Shown here piece by piece: positions 57,539 through 64,000 of a DNA stretch of 64,000 nucleotides. A program made the position numbers and the translations under genes. Location of the stretch: assembly GCA_902625035.1 (NCBI GenBank), contig CACNZK010000001.1, positions 1-64,000 on the forward strand, given 5' to 3'. This DNA is from an uncultured Pelagibacteraceae bacterium. GTDB lineage: Bacteria > Pseudomonadota > Alphaproteobacteria > Pelagibacterales > Pelagibacteraceae. Positions within the stretch are counted from its first letter, which is position 1; every line of letters begins with the position of its first letter. The notes below the pieces were generated by a model. The model was not told the DNA's origin and did not search any database. It saw only the letters and a program-made list of their open reading frames with translations.

Positions 57539-58228
57539 TTAAATATTTTTGTCTAATTTCAGTTTATATGAAACACCCATACTTGAAGTTATAAAAGCTG
57601 ACTTTATTAAATCTCCTTTTACAGTATTGTTATTTTTTTCTTTTTCTAAACTATCAATTATTGCGTTAAAATTTTTTATCAGTTGATCATCATTGAATGA
57701 TTTTTTTCCAATACTTACACCAATATTTCCATCTTTGTCATTTCTAATTTCTGCTTGACCAGATTTCGCATCTATAATTGCTGTTTTTAAATTTTCAGTT
57801 ACAGAACCTAATTTTGGATTAGGCATTAAGCCTTTTGGTCCAAGAATTTTTCCAAGTTTTGACAATTTGATCATCATTGCAGGTGTACAAATTAGTTTTT
57901 CAAAATTTAGTTCTCCGCTTTTAATTTTTTCGATAAAGTCGTCACTTCCAACTATATCTGCACCAGCAGATTTAGCCTCTGATGCTTTTATGTCTTCACA
58001 AACTACAGCAACTTTTACTTTTTTACCTGTGCCACCTGGTAAATTAACAACAGTTCTTATGTTAATTTCATTTTTTTTTTGTTTATTATTAATTTGAAAG
58101 CTTAAGTCAACTGATTCATCAAATTTTGTAGAGCAATTTTTTTTAATTGTTGATAGCAAACTCTCAATACCAGCAGCTGGTAATTCAGAAGTTTTTTTAG
58201 GTAATTTGTTAAACCTTTTCGAAGACAT
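57539..58228 (-). CDS. rplA: 50S ribosomal protein L1
   Basis: L1 forms the mobile stalk at the E site. The 229 residues have VNLPGGTGKKVKVAVVCED, ICTPAMMIKLSKLGKILGPK and GLMPNPKLGSVTENL; the GLMPNPK motif is diagnostic. The tail has KSAFITSSMGVSYKLKLD. It overlaps rplK by one base. Confidence 0.97.
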   Translation of the reverse strand: MSSKRFNKLPKKTSELPAAGIESLLSTIKKNCSTKFDESVDLSFQINNKQKKNEINIRTVVNLPGGTGKKVKVAVVCEDIKASEAKSAGADIVGSDDFIEKIKSGELNFEKLICTPAMMIKLSKLGKILGPKGLMPNPKLGSVTENLKTAIIDAKSGQAEIRNDKDGNIGVSIGKKSFNDDQLIKNFNAIIDSLEKEKNNNTVKGDLIKSAFITSSMGVSYKLKLDKNI

Positions 58229-58659
58229 TATTCTTTTACCTCTATTCCCATTGATCTTGCTGAACCAGAAATTATTTTTACTGCTTGGTCAAGATCTAGA
58301 GCATTTAAATCATTCATTTTTTGTTTTGCAATTTCTTCAGCTTGTTTTTTTGTTATTGATGCAACAATATTTCTTCCAGGTTCTTTAGAGCCGCTTTTTA
58401 ATTTAGCTGCCTCTCTTATAAAAAAAGATGCAGGGGGTGATTTAATTTTAAAATCAAATTTTTTGTCTTTATAGACTGTTATTTCTACAGGCACTGGTTT
58501 ACCTGCTAACGATTTTGTTTTGTCATTAAAAGCTTTACAAAATTCCATTATATTTACTCCACGTTGACCTAACGCAGGACCAACTGGTGGAGCTGGATTA
58601 GCTTGACCACCTTTAATTTGTAATTTTATAAAACCACTTATTTCTTTTTTTGCTGCCAT
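58228..58659 (-). CDS. rplK: 50S ribosomal protein L11
   Basis: L11 binds the GTPase-associated 23S rRNA and is required for RelA activation in E. coli. The 143 residues include [20 protein letters not shown] and [16 protein letters not shown] in the N-terminal domain, with the RNA-binding C-terminal domain ending [12 protein letters not shown]. The proline pair contacting thiostrepton-type drugs is retained. It overlaps nusG by one base. Confidence 0.97.
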   Translation of the reverse strand: MAAKKEISGFIKLQIKGGQANPAPPVGPALGQRGVNIMEFCKAFNDKTKSLAGKPVPVEITVYKDKKFDFKIKSPPASFFIREAAKLKSGSKEPGRNIVASITKKQAEEIAKQKMNDLNALDLDQAVKIISGSARSMGIEVKE

Positions 58660-59189
58660 TAACTTATCTTCTCCACTTGATTATACTCTAACTCAACTGG
58701 TGTTGGTCTTCCAAAAATTGAGACTGAAACTTTAAGTCTTGATTTTTCTTCATCAATACCTTCAACCATCCCACTAAATGAAGCAAAAGGTCCGTCAACT
58801 ACCTGAACTTTTTCACCAACATTGTATTCTATACCAGATTTTGGCTGGGCCACACCATCTTTTATTTGGCCTAAAATCTTCTCAATTTCTTTATCAGAAA
58901 CAGGAACTGGAATTCCTTTCGTTCCCAAAAAACCACTAACTCTCTTAATATTCTTAATCATATGATAAATACTATTATCCATTTCACTCTTTATTAGCAC
59001 ATATCCTGGAAAATATTTTTTTTTCCTTTGAACTCTTTTTCCTCTTTTTACTTCAGTAACATCGTGAGTAGGAACTATAATTTCATCAAATTTGTCAGAA
59101 ATTTTTGCTTTCTCAGCTTCTTCTTTAATTAAGCCAGCAACTTTGTTTTCGAAACTTGAATGAGATTGAACTATGTACCAATTCTTCAT
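58659..59189 (-). CDS. nusG: Transcription termination/antitermination protein NusG
   Basis: NusG couples RNA polymerase with Rho or with the ribosome through S10. The 176 residues have the NGN domain ([38 protein letters not shown]) and a C-terminal KOW domain ([20 protein letters not shown]). It overlaps secE by one base, the conserved secE-nusG pair. Confidence 0.97.
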   Translation of the reverse strand: MKNWYIVQSHSSFENKVAGLIKEEAEKAKISDKFDEIIVPTHDVTEVKRGKRVQRKKKYFPGYVLIKSEMDNSIYHMIKNIKRVSGFLGTKGIPVPVSDKEIEKILGQIKDGVAQPKSGIEYNVGEKVQVVDGPFASFSGMVEGIDEEKSRLKVSVSIFGRPTPVELEYNQVEKIS

Positions 59190-59380
59190 TATAAACTTAC
59201 CTTAAGTAGTATCTCTAAAAAAAACTTTAATACTTGATCTAAAAGTAGAAAAAAAATTGACATAACTACTGCCATAGCAAAAACCATTAAAGCACCTTGA
59301 AGAGTTTCTTTTCCAGTTGGCCAAGTAACTTTAAAAGCTTCTTGTTTAACTTCCTGAATAAATTTAATCGGGTTTTTCAT
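59189..59380 (-). CDS. secE: Protein translocase subunit SecE
   Basis: SecE clamps the two halves of SecY. The short 63-residue form has one membrane helix (about 33-55), preceded by the amphipathic segment FIQEVKQEAFKVTWPTGKET, the family signature. It lies between tRNA-Trp and nusG, the standard order. Confidence 0.96.
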   Translation of the reverse strand: MKNPIKFIQEVKQEAFKVTWPTGKETLQGALMVFAMAVVMSIFFLLLDQVLKFFLEILLKVSL

Positions 59381-59398
59381 AATTTAATTTAATCAAAT

Positions 59399-59474
59399 TG
59401 GCAGGAGCGGAGGGACTCGAACCCTCAGCCTCCGGTTTTGGAGACCGGCGCTCTACCAATTGAGCTACACTCCT
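59399..59474 (-). tRNA. tRNA-Trp (anticodon CCA)
   Basis: A 76-nt cloverleaf with encoded CCA. The acceptor AGGAGUG pairs with CGCUCCU including one U-G pair, and the discriminator is G. The anticodon stem CCGGU/ACCGG holds the loop CUCCAAA, anticodon CCA. It lies nine bases after tuf and before secE, the common tuf-trnW-secE arrangement. Confidence 0.97.
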
Positions 59475-59483
59475 ATAGAGAGT

Positions 59484-60674
59484 TTACTCTATAATTTTTG
59501 TTACAACTCCTGCTCCTACAGTTCTTCCACCTTCCCTAATTGCAAAATTTAATTTTTCTGACATTGCAATTGGAGTGATTAGTTTGACCGTAAACTTAGC
59601 ATCATCACCTGGCATTACCATTTCAGTACCAGCTGGTAGTTCAACTTCACCAGTAACATCTGTAGTTCTAAAATAAAATTGTGGTCTGTATTTTGTAAAG
59701 AATGGTGTATGTCTTCCACCTTCTTCTTTCTTCAATACATATGCTTGTGCTTCAAATTTAGTATGTGGTGTTACAGAGCCTGGCTTACAAAGAACTTGTC
59801 CTCTTTCGATATCAGTTCTTTCCACTCCTCTCAATAGAACACCAACGTTATCACCAGCTTCACCTGAGTCTAATAATTTCCTAAACATCTCTACACCAGT
59901 ACAAACTGATTTTTTAGTATCTCTAATACCAACTATTTCTAACTCATCTCCTGTTTTAAGAACACCAGATTCTACTCTTCCAGTTGCAACTGTACCTCTT
60001 CCAGAAATAGAAAATACATCTTCGACAGGCATTAAGAAATCCTTATCTTTTGGTCTATCTGGTTGAGGAATAAACTCATCAACATTCTTCATAAGTTCCA
60101 AAATAGATTTTTTTCCTATTTCCTCGTCTCTTCCCTCAACAGCAGCAAGTGCTGAACCTTTTGCTATTGGTGTTTTATCACCTGGGAATTTATATGAGGT
60201 TAGTAATTCTCTTATCTCTTCCTCAACAAGATCAATCATCTCTTTATCATCCACTTGATCTACTTTATTTAAATAGACGCAAATTGCTGGGACACCAACT
60301 TGTCTTGCTAAAAGTATATGCTCTCTTGTTTGAGGCATTGGACCATCAGCAGCGTTTACAACTAATATTGCACCATCCATCTGCGCTGCACCCGTAATCA
60401 TGTTTTTAACATAATCAGCATGTCCAGGACAATCTACGTGAGCATAATGTCTTTTTTCTGTTTCATATTCTACGTGAGCAGTAGAGATAGTTATCCCTCT
60501 CTCTTTTTCCTCTGGAGCTTTATCAATTTGATCATAAGCTACTGCTTGAGCTCCACCCGTTTCTGACAAAACTTTTGTGATTGCTGCAGTTAAAGTAGTT
60601 TTACCATGATCAACATGACCAATAGTACCGATATTACAATGCGGTTTATTTCTTACAAATTTTTCTTTAGACAT
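59484..60674 (-). CDS. tuf: Elongation factor Tu
   Basis: EF-Tu delivers aminoacyl-tRNA to the ribosome. In 396 residues: G1 [18 protein letters not shown] (about 16-33), the switch region [17 protein letters not shown]3 [20 protein letters not shown], and G4 [11 protein letters not shown]. Domain II and III segments include [15 protein letters not shown] and GMVMPGDD-like [15 protein letters not shown] good GAGGA Shine-Dalgarno lies nine bases before the ATG. This is the only tuf copy in the window and it stands beside secE, not beside fusA. Confidence 0.98.
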   Translation of the reverse strand: MSKEKFVRNKPHCNIGTIGHVDHGKTTLTAAITKVLSETGGAQAVAYDQIDKAPEEKERGITISTAHVEYETEKRHYAHVDCPGHADYVKNMITGAAQMDGAILVVNAADGPMPQTREHILLARQVGVPAICVYLNKVDQVDDKEMIDLVEEEIRELLTSYKFPGDKTPIAKGSALAAVEGRDEEIGKKSILELMKNVDEFIPQPDRPKDKDFLMPVEDVFSISGRGTVATGRVESGVLKTGDELEIVGIRDTKKSVCTGVEMFRKLLDSGEAGDNVGVLLRGVERTDIERGQVLCKPGSVTPHTKFEAQAYVLKKEEGGRHTPFFTKYRPQFYFRTTDVTGEVELPAGTEMVMPGDDAKFTVKLITPIAMSEKLNFAIREGGRTVGAGVVTKIIE

Positions 60675-60713
60675 TACTTTTATTCCTCACTTTAAAAATT
60701 TATTTTAATTTCT

Positions 60714-60787
60714 TGGAGCGGGTAAAGGGAATCGAACCCTTACATCCAGCTTGGAAGGCTAGCGTTCTACCATTGAACTACACCCGC
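60714..60787 (-). tRNA. tRNA-Gly (anticodon UCC)
   Basis: A 74-nt cloverleaf with encoded CCA. The acceptor GCGGGUG pairs with UACCCGC and the discriminator is U. The anticodon stem CUAGC/GCUGG (one A-G-free wobble aside) holds the loop CUUCCAA, anticodon UCC. It lies between tRNA-Tyr and tuf, as in the tyr-gly-tuf arrangements of other proteobacteria. Confidence 0.95.
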
Positions 60788-60832
60788 ACAACCCCAAGAG
60801 TAACACTCCAGTGTTATATAAAGTCTATTGAA

Positions 60833-60918
60833 TGGTGGAGGGGGAAAGATTCGAACTTTCGAAGACCGAAGTCAACGGGTTTACAGCCCGCCCCATTTGA
60901 CCGCTCTGGAACCCCTCC
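60833..60918 (-). tRNA. tRNA-Tyr (anticodon GUA)
   Basis: An 86-nt class II tRNA with encoded CCA. The acceptor GGAGGGG pairs with CCCCUCC and the discriminator is A. The anticodon loop CUGUAAA lies in a GGGC/ACCC-type stem, giving anticodon GUA. The long variable arm is UGACUUCGGUC. It is the first gene of the tRNA-tuf-secE-nusG-rpl-rpo transcription run. Confidence 0.96.
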
Positions 60919-60921
60919 CTT

Positions 60922-60937
60922 AGGGGAAGTGTCCCCT
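60922..60937. repeat. Small hairpin immediately 5' of tRNA-Tyr
   Basis: AGGGGA (60922-60927) and TCCCCT (60932-60937) form a six-pair G+C-rich stem with a four-base loop, three bases before the mature 5' end of tRNA-Tyr. It stands out in this A+T-rich sequence and may aid 5' leader processing. No T-run flanks it. Confidence 0.4.
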
Positions 60938-60966
60938 TGTTCAATAAAGCTTCAAACAACATGCGT

Positions 60967-60994
60967 TTTATATATTTTATTTACCCAAATGCAA
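60967..60994 (-). promoter_or_regulatory. Candidate promoter for the tRNA-Tyr/tuf transcription unit
   Basis: On the minus strand TTGCAT (60994-60989), a 16-base spacer and TATAAA (60972-60967) lie about 50 bases before tRNA-Tyr. The -10 is good (five of six), the -35 weak (three of six). A GC-containing stretch (ACGC) follows the -10, as in growth-rate-regulated promoters. Confidence 0.4.
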
Positions 60995-61048
60995 CACGTG
61001 ATTTAATAGGAAAATATTCAAAAAAACGTGTAAAACATAGGATTATTT

Positions 61049-61792
61049 ATGAATAAATCATCATTTTTCATTGTTGGCCAACACGCTGTTATAGAGGCTC
61101 TCAAAAATCCAAAAAGAAAGGTGCTGAGAGTTTTTTTAACAGAAGAAAGTAAAAAAAATATACACAGAAAAAGTCCAAACAAAAATCTTCTAAATGAAGT
61201 AAAGGTTTACTTTAAAACTAAAAAAGAACTAGATAAATATAGTACCAAAGAGAATTTGTTACACCAAGGATATGTTGCTGAGATAGAACATTTAGAAAAA
61301 CCAATTCTTAAAGAATTTATAAAAAAAAAAGATAATATCACTTTAGTTTGTTTAGATGGAGTAACTGATCCTAGAAATATTGGTGCCTTAATAAGAAGTG
61401 CAGCATCTTTTAATATCGATGGAATTATTATTAAGGAGAGACACTATCCAAATGAAAGTAAACTTATGTATAAAGCTTCAAGTGGAGCAATTGAATATGT
61501 TAATATTTTTGAAGTATCCAACATCAATTCTACTTTAAAAAACCTTAAAGATAAAAATTTTTGGGTTTATGGTTTTGATGGTAGTGGTGATAAAGATTTT
61601 ACAAAAATAGAGTGGAAAGGAAACAATATTCTTTTATTCGGCTCTGAGGGCTTTGGTATGCACCAACACACATCAAAATATGCTGATTTTTTAGTAAAGA
61701 TAAACATTGATAGTAAAGTTGAAAGCTTAAATATCTCAAATAGTGCTGCCATTGTGTTTCATCACTTAAGTTATTTAAAAAAAAACAGTTGA
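61049..61792 (+). CDS. rlmB: TrmH/SpoU-family rRNA 2'-O-methyltransferase (RlmB-like)
   Basis: RlmB methylates the ribose of G2251 in 23S rRNA with SAM. The 247 residues have an N-terminal substrate-binding domain (about 1-80; GQHAVIEALKNPKRKVLRVF), then a SPOUT knot domain with GVTDPRNIGALIRSAASF (motif 1), LFGSEGFGM (motif 2) and VESLNISNSAAIVFHHLSY (motif 3). TrmH-type tRNA methylation is the alternative, but the N-terminal domain favours RlmB. tRNA-Thr follows after 33 bases, as is often the case beside tuf clusters. Confidence 0.9.
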   Translation: MNKSSFFIVGQHAVIEALKNPKRKVLRVFLTEESKKNIHRKSPNKNLLNEVKVYFKTKKELDKYSTKENLLHQGYVAEIEHLEKPILKEFIKKKDNITLVCLDGVTDPRNIGALIRSAASFNIDGIIIKERHYPNESKLMYKASSGAIEYVNIFEVSNINSTLKNLKDKNFWVYGFDGSGDKDFTKIEWKGNNILLFGSEGFGMHQHTSKYADFLVKINIDSKVESLNISNSAAIVFHHLSYLKKNS

Positions 61793-61825
61793 TTAATTAA
61801 AGAATAATTAATAATTATTGCGAAT

Positions 61826-61901
61826 GCCCTTGTAGCTCAGCTGGTAGAGCAATTGATTTGTAATCAATAGGTCCGCGGTTCGAATCCGTGCGGGGGCACC
61901 A
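61826..61901 (+). tRNA. tRNA-Thr (anticodon UGU)
   Basis: A 76-nt cloverleaf with encoded CCA. The acceptor GCCCUUG pairs with CGGGGGC with two U-G pairs, and the discriminator is A. The anticodon stem AUUGA/UCAAU holds the loop UUUGUAA, anticodon UGU. It may be co-transcribed with rlmB. The accessory pilin region starts about 110 bases beyond its 3' end. Confidence 0.96.
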
Positions 61902-61956
61902 CTTCCTTAGTGAAATCAACGTTATCTATTTTTGCAAAATTAAAAATTTTATAAAT

Positions 61957-61988
61957 TGGTAGCAATGAGTGTTACCATAGTGCTACCA
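61957..61988. terminator. Inverted repeat between tRNA-Thr and the pilin genes, possible terminator
   Basis: TGGTAGCA (61957-61964) and TGCTACCA (61981-61988) are complementary with a 16-base loop that contains a third related segment, GTTACCA. Read on the minus strand, the stem lies 27 bases after the last pilin stop and is followed by AATTTATAAAATTTTT, so it may end the pilin transcript. Read on plus, it is followed by CTTTTGT only. The rest of the 61902-62014 gap shows nothing recognisable. Confidence 0.45.
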
Positions 61989-62014
61989 CTTTTGTAGACC
62001 AATCAAGTAGTCGT

Positions 62015-62572
62015 TTAATAACAAGTTTTTACTGAGTCTCCATATGCACACGATAGATCAATTCTCGTAGCTGTCTCATCGCTATCTGAACATCTCGAAT
62101 ATACCAAGTAATACAACTTTGCTCCATCTCTAAGCACTTGATATGCAGTTTCCCCAACATCAACTAAAGAGCATTTCATTCCATTACATCTTCTTCCAGA
62201 CTGGACAGCATTCAAAGTGTTATCATAAGCGTTTCGGAAATTTTGATATTGAAAATGTCGAGCTATGTGTTCTCCTTCTCCAAATTCCCAACCAGTTGTT
62301 GGATTATTGTTTCCATCAAATTCACAAAAATTTGTATATTGGCTCCACGTACTTCCTGAAATTTTATATAATTTTAATGGCATAACTCCAGTGCTACAAA
62401 TTGTAAGTCCCTCAATCATAGTTTTTACAACAGCCTTGTGTGTTTGGTTGCAACTTTTTTTCTTTGCACTTTTAGTATACCCATCATAAGCAACCACACC
62501 TACTGCAGCGAGGATGCCGATGATGGCTACAACGACTAATAGTTCTATTAAAGTGAAAGCTTTGCGATTCAT
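62015..62572 (-). CDS. Type IV prepilin-like protein (fourth and last of tandem set)
   Basis: A class III signal is present: a short basic leader MNRKA, then FTLIELLVVVAIIGILAAVG, with Glu at +5 of the mature protein. The residue before cleavage is Ala rather than the usual Gly. The start is taken at the ATG at 62572, which overlaps the preceding stop (TAATG). After the shared alpha-1 helix and YDGYTKSAK, the C-terminal 140 residues are unlike the other copies and hold eight cysteines, probably paired in disulphides. The segment TICSTG matches the C-x-x-G position seen in all four. It is a probable pilus or pseudopilus subunit; function unknown. Confidence 0.8.
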   Translation of the reverse strand: MNRKAFTLIELLVVVAIIGILAAVGVVAYDGYTKSAKKKSCNQTHKAVVKTMIEGLTICSTGVMPLKLYKISGSTWSQYTNFCEFDGNNNPTTGWEFGEGEHIARHFQYQNFRNAYDNTLNAVQSGRRCNGMKCSLVDVGETAYQVLRDGAKLYYLVYSRCSDSDETATRIDLSCAYGDSVKTCY

Positions 62573-63144
62573 TATTTCCAACTTACTCGATGATAGTCGT
62601 AATCTGAAATAGTTTTAAAATATACTGTCATTGTATCATTATTTCCAGTTCCATATCTTGCATCACACCCACCAATATTATTTTTCATAAAATTATCCCA
62701 AGTTCCTTTTGCATCAGCAGCATCCCAGTTACAATGAATTCTTCCTACTTGATCTACAGTAGGCATTCCTTGTCCAGATTTATTCCACATTTGATGAACC
62801 ATTAATTCATTATTATTAAATGGGTTTTTTGTATTTTTAAGATGAATTTCCATTATGCCTTTTAAAGCAGTTTGAAATGCAGTTTCTGTTCCATTCGAAG
62901 ATATGTAAGAACATGATCTAGCATAACTTATTCCTTTTTCATAAGCTTCCATTTCAATTCCAGCAACGCATTTCATCATTTCATTATTAATATATTTCTC
63001 TATCTGTTTAAGATTAGTCTTTACTACGGCTTTCTTTGCACTAGCCGTATACCCATTATAAGCAACTACTCCTACTGCAGCTAGAATACCGATGATTGCT
63101 ACAACGACTAGGAGTTCTATTAGGGTGAAACCTTTTTGCTTCAT
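62572..63144 (-). CDS. Type IV prepilin-like protein (third of tandem set)
   Basis: The 190-residue protein has leader MKQKG, then FTLIELLVVVAIIGILAAVG with the normal Gly before the cleavage site and Glu5. YNGYTASAKKA ends the shared part. The remaining 150 residues are variable, with MKCVAGIEM at the end of the helix, a KNPFNNNE segment, and four cysteines in all. It overlaps the gene before by four bases (ATGA) and the gene after by one. It is probably exported and assembled by a type IV pilus machine encoded elsewhere. Confidence 0.82.
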   Translation of the reverse strand: MKQKGFTLIELLVVVAIIGILAAVGVVAYNGYTASAKKAVVKTNLKQIEKYINNEMMKCVAGIEMEAYEKGISYARSCSYISSNGTETAFQTALKGIMEIHLKNTKNPFNNNELMVHQMWNKSGQGMPTVDQVGRIHCNWDAADAKGTWDNFMKNNIGGCDARYGTGNNDTMTVYFKTISDYDYHRVSWK

Positions 63145-63674
63145 TGAATTTGAATAGTATTTTTTATTACCTCACCATCATTTACATTATAAGTACCAGA
63201 AACCTTAGTGACAATTACAATATTGCTTCCTGAAGTATGTATCTGAGTTTCTCCTAAAGATCCATTTTGAATATTACCTCCAGCAGCGACTGCTTGTTTA
63301 CAGTTTCCACTTCCATCTAGTAGACCATGAGGGTTACATGTAGGTGGAGCATTAAAGTGGTTATGAAAGGCGCTAGCAACATTAGATACTTTGTTTGCAA
63401 CAATATCGGGACATACATCATTTGAATATTTAAGCTTACCGGTAGCTTTGCTAAAACTATATTTTAAAATTAATTCTTGTCCCAGGTCACACTTTTTTAC
63501 CTCAGTCATTATAAATTTTACAACATTACTATGATTAGTTTTTGAGGCATTAACTTTAGCACTCTTTGTATAACCATTATAAGCAACCACTCCTACTGCA
63601 GCTAAGATACCAATAATGGCTACTACGACTAGTAGTTCTATTAGGGTGAAGGCTTTTTTATTGTGTAACGTCAA
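63141..63674 (-). CDS. Type IV prepilin-like protein (second of tandem set)
   Basis: The 177-residue protein has NKKA, then FTLIELLVVVAIIGILAAVG and YNGYTKSAKVNAS. Ala stands before the cleavage site. The only reasonable start is the TTG at 63674, overlapping the end of the preceding gene by 17 bases. The variable part has KKCDLGQEL, a Pro/Cys-rich loop (NAPPTCNPHG, SGNCKQ), four cysteines, and a beta-rich tail. It overlaps the next gene by four bases. Confidence 0.78.
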   Translation of the reverse strand: MTLHNKKAFTLIELLVVVAIIGILAAVGVVAYNGYTKSAKVNASKTNHSNVVKFIMTEVKKCDLGQELILKYSFSKATGKLKYSNDVCPDIVANKVSNVASAFHNHFNAPPTCNPHGLLDGSGNCKQAVAAGGNIQNGSLGETQIHTSGSNIVIVTKVSGTYNVNDGEVIKNTIQIQ

Positions 63675-64000
63675 TTATTATTTCATCTCTATTATCAGAT
63701 GAACTGCATGGTGTTTTCCAACACCCGCTCAATCTTATTTCACTAGCGCTTTTAGTGCTCCAGTTTACATAACCTACATCATTATCGTTTGTATAACTTA
63801 TGTTTAATCTACACATTCTCTCGCTAGAGTTATAAGGGTTTTTCATGTCTGCGAACACACCGTTCTGTCCTCTACAAGCATTATTCATACCACTTGCAAA
63901 GTTATTAGCATGAGTTATCGGGCATGATTGTGGATTAGAAGTAAACATTTTGTCAGCTAACCCAGCATTACATTTTACCAATTCTGTTTGTATCCATTTA
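63658..64000 (-). CDS. Type IV prepilin-like protein, C-terminal part, cut by window edge
   Basis: The frame is open to the right edge and reads KWIQTELVKCNAGLADKMF at its visible beginning, matching the end of the alpha-1 helix and the C-x-x-G position of the three following copies. The KNPYNSSERM segment resembles KNPFNNNE of the third copy. Six cysteines are visible. The N-terminal signal must lie outside the window, so the prepilin assignment rests on these shared motifs and on the tandem position. No start within the window is likely. Confidence 0.65.
   Translation of the reverse strand, partial: KWIQTELVKCNAGLADKMFTSNPQSCPITHANNFASGMNNACRGQNGVFADMKNPYNSSERMCRLNISYTNDNDVGYVNWSTKSASEIRLSGCWKTPCSSSDNRDEIIIDVTQ

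Noticed and set aside
60713-61006. Plus-strand open frame reading GIEPLHPAWKASVLPLNYTR and similar
   Set aside because: It is the complement of tRNA-Gly and tRNA-Tyr; translated tRNA antisense gives this well-known spurious peptide. Both tRNAs fold correctly on the minus strand.
1-64000. CRISPR arrays, insertion sequences, prophage genes, rRNA genes and riboswitches
   Set aside because: No regularly spaced repeats, transposase or integrase motifs, rRNA-like stretches, or recognisable aptamer cores were seen; the largest gaps between genes are about 110-160 bases.

Overview
The window is a very A+T-rich, densely packed bacterial chromosome segment. Its gene content and order point to an alphaproteobacterium of the SAR11 group (Pelagibacterales): a streamlined genome with 1-4 base overlaps between neighbours, the alphaproteobacterial order rel-pyrE-pdxJ, an alphaproteobacterial-type pseudo-dihydroorotase beside pyrB, gatCAB, adk inside the spc operon, and a heterotetrameric sarcosine oxidase. 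The taxonomic call is inference from gene content; no rRNA gene lies in the window.

Layout. Bases 1-4240 (minus strand): pdxJ (partial), pyrE, a bifunctional (p)ppGpp synthetase/hydrolase, folK, smpB, dapA. Bases 4284-13328 (plus, with tRNA-Ser on minus): a lytic transglycosylase, the soxBDAG sarcosine oxidase operon, then an amino-acid-type ABC binding protein and permease without an ATPase gene. Bases 13325-19925 (minus): a secreted nuclease, a MATE exporter, trhO, an O-methyltransferase, and gatB, gatA, gatC. Bases 19976-26353 (plus): ruvX, pyrB, a pyrC-like pseudogene-family subunit that appears non-catalytic, plsY, topA and a RidA protein. Bases 26357-32270: ugd and galU (UDP-glucuronate supply), panC, mgtE, lipB and an RluA-family pseudouridine synthase.

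Bases 32280-60918 (minus) form one continuous information-processing block, read in the order tRNA-Tyr, tRNA-Gly, tuf, tRNA-Trp, secE, nusG, rplKAJL, rpoBC, rpsL, rpsG, fusA, rpsJ, then the S10, spc and alpha operons to rplQ. The four classical clusters (L11/beta, str, S10-spc, alpha) are joined end to end. tuf is absent from the str position, and rpmD (L30) is absent between rpsE and rplO. The gap between rpoC and rpsL and the gap between adk and rpsM carry good candidate promoters, and an inverted repeat sits between rplL and rpoB.

Bases 61049-61901 (plus) hold rlmB and tRNA-Thr. From 62015 to the right edge (minus) is the only clearly accessory region: four tandem type IV prepilin-like genes. 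The three with visible N-termini share nearly the same N-terminal cassette, while the C-terminal parts differ strongly. This is the best candidate in the window for an undescribed system. Most of the rest is conserved housekeeping, with several instructive reductions: a short Rel, a short L24, missing rpmD, and missing dprA between plsY and topA.
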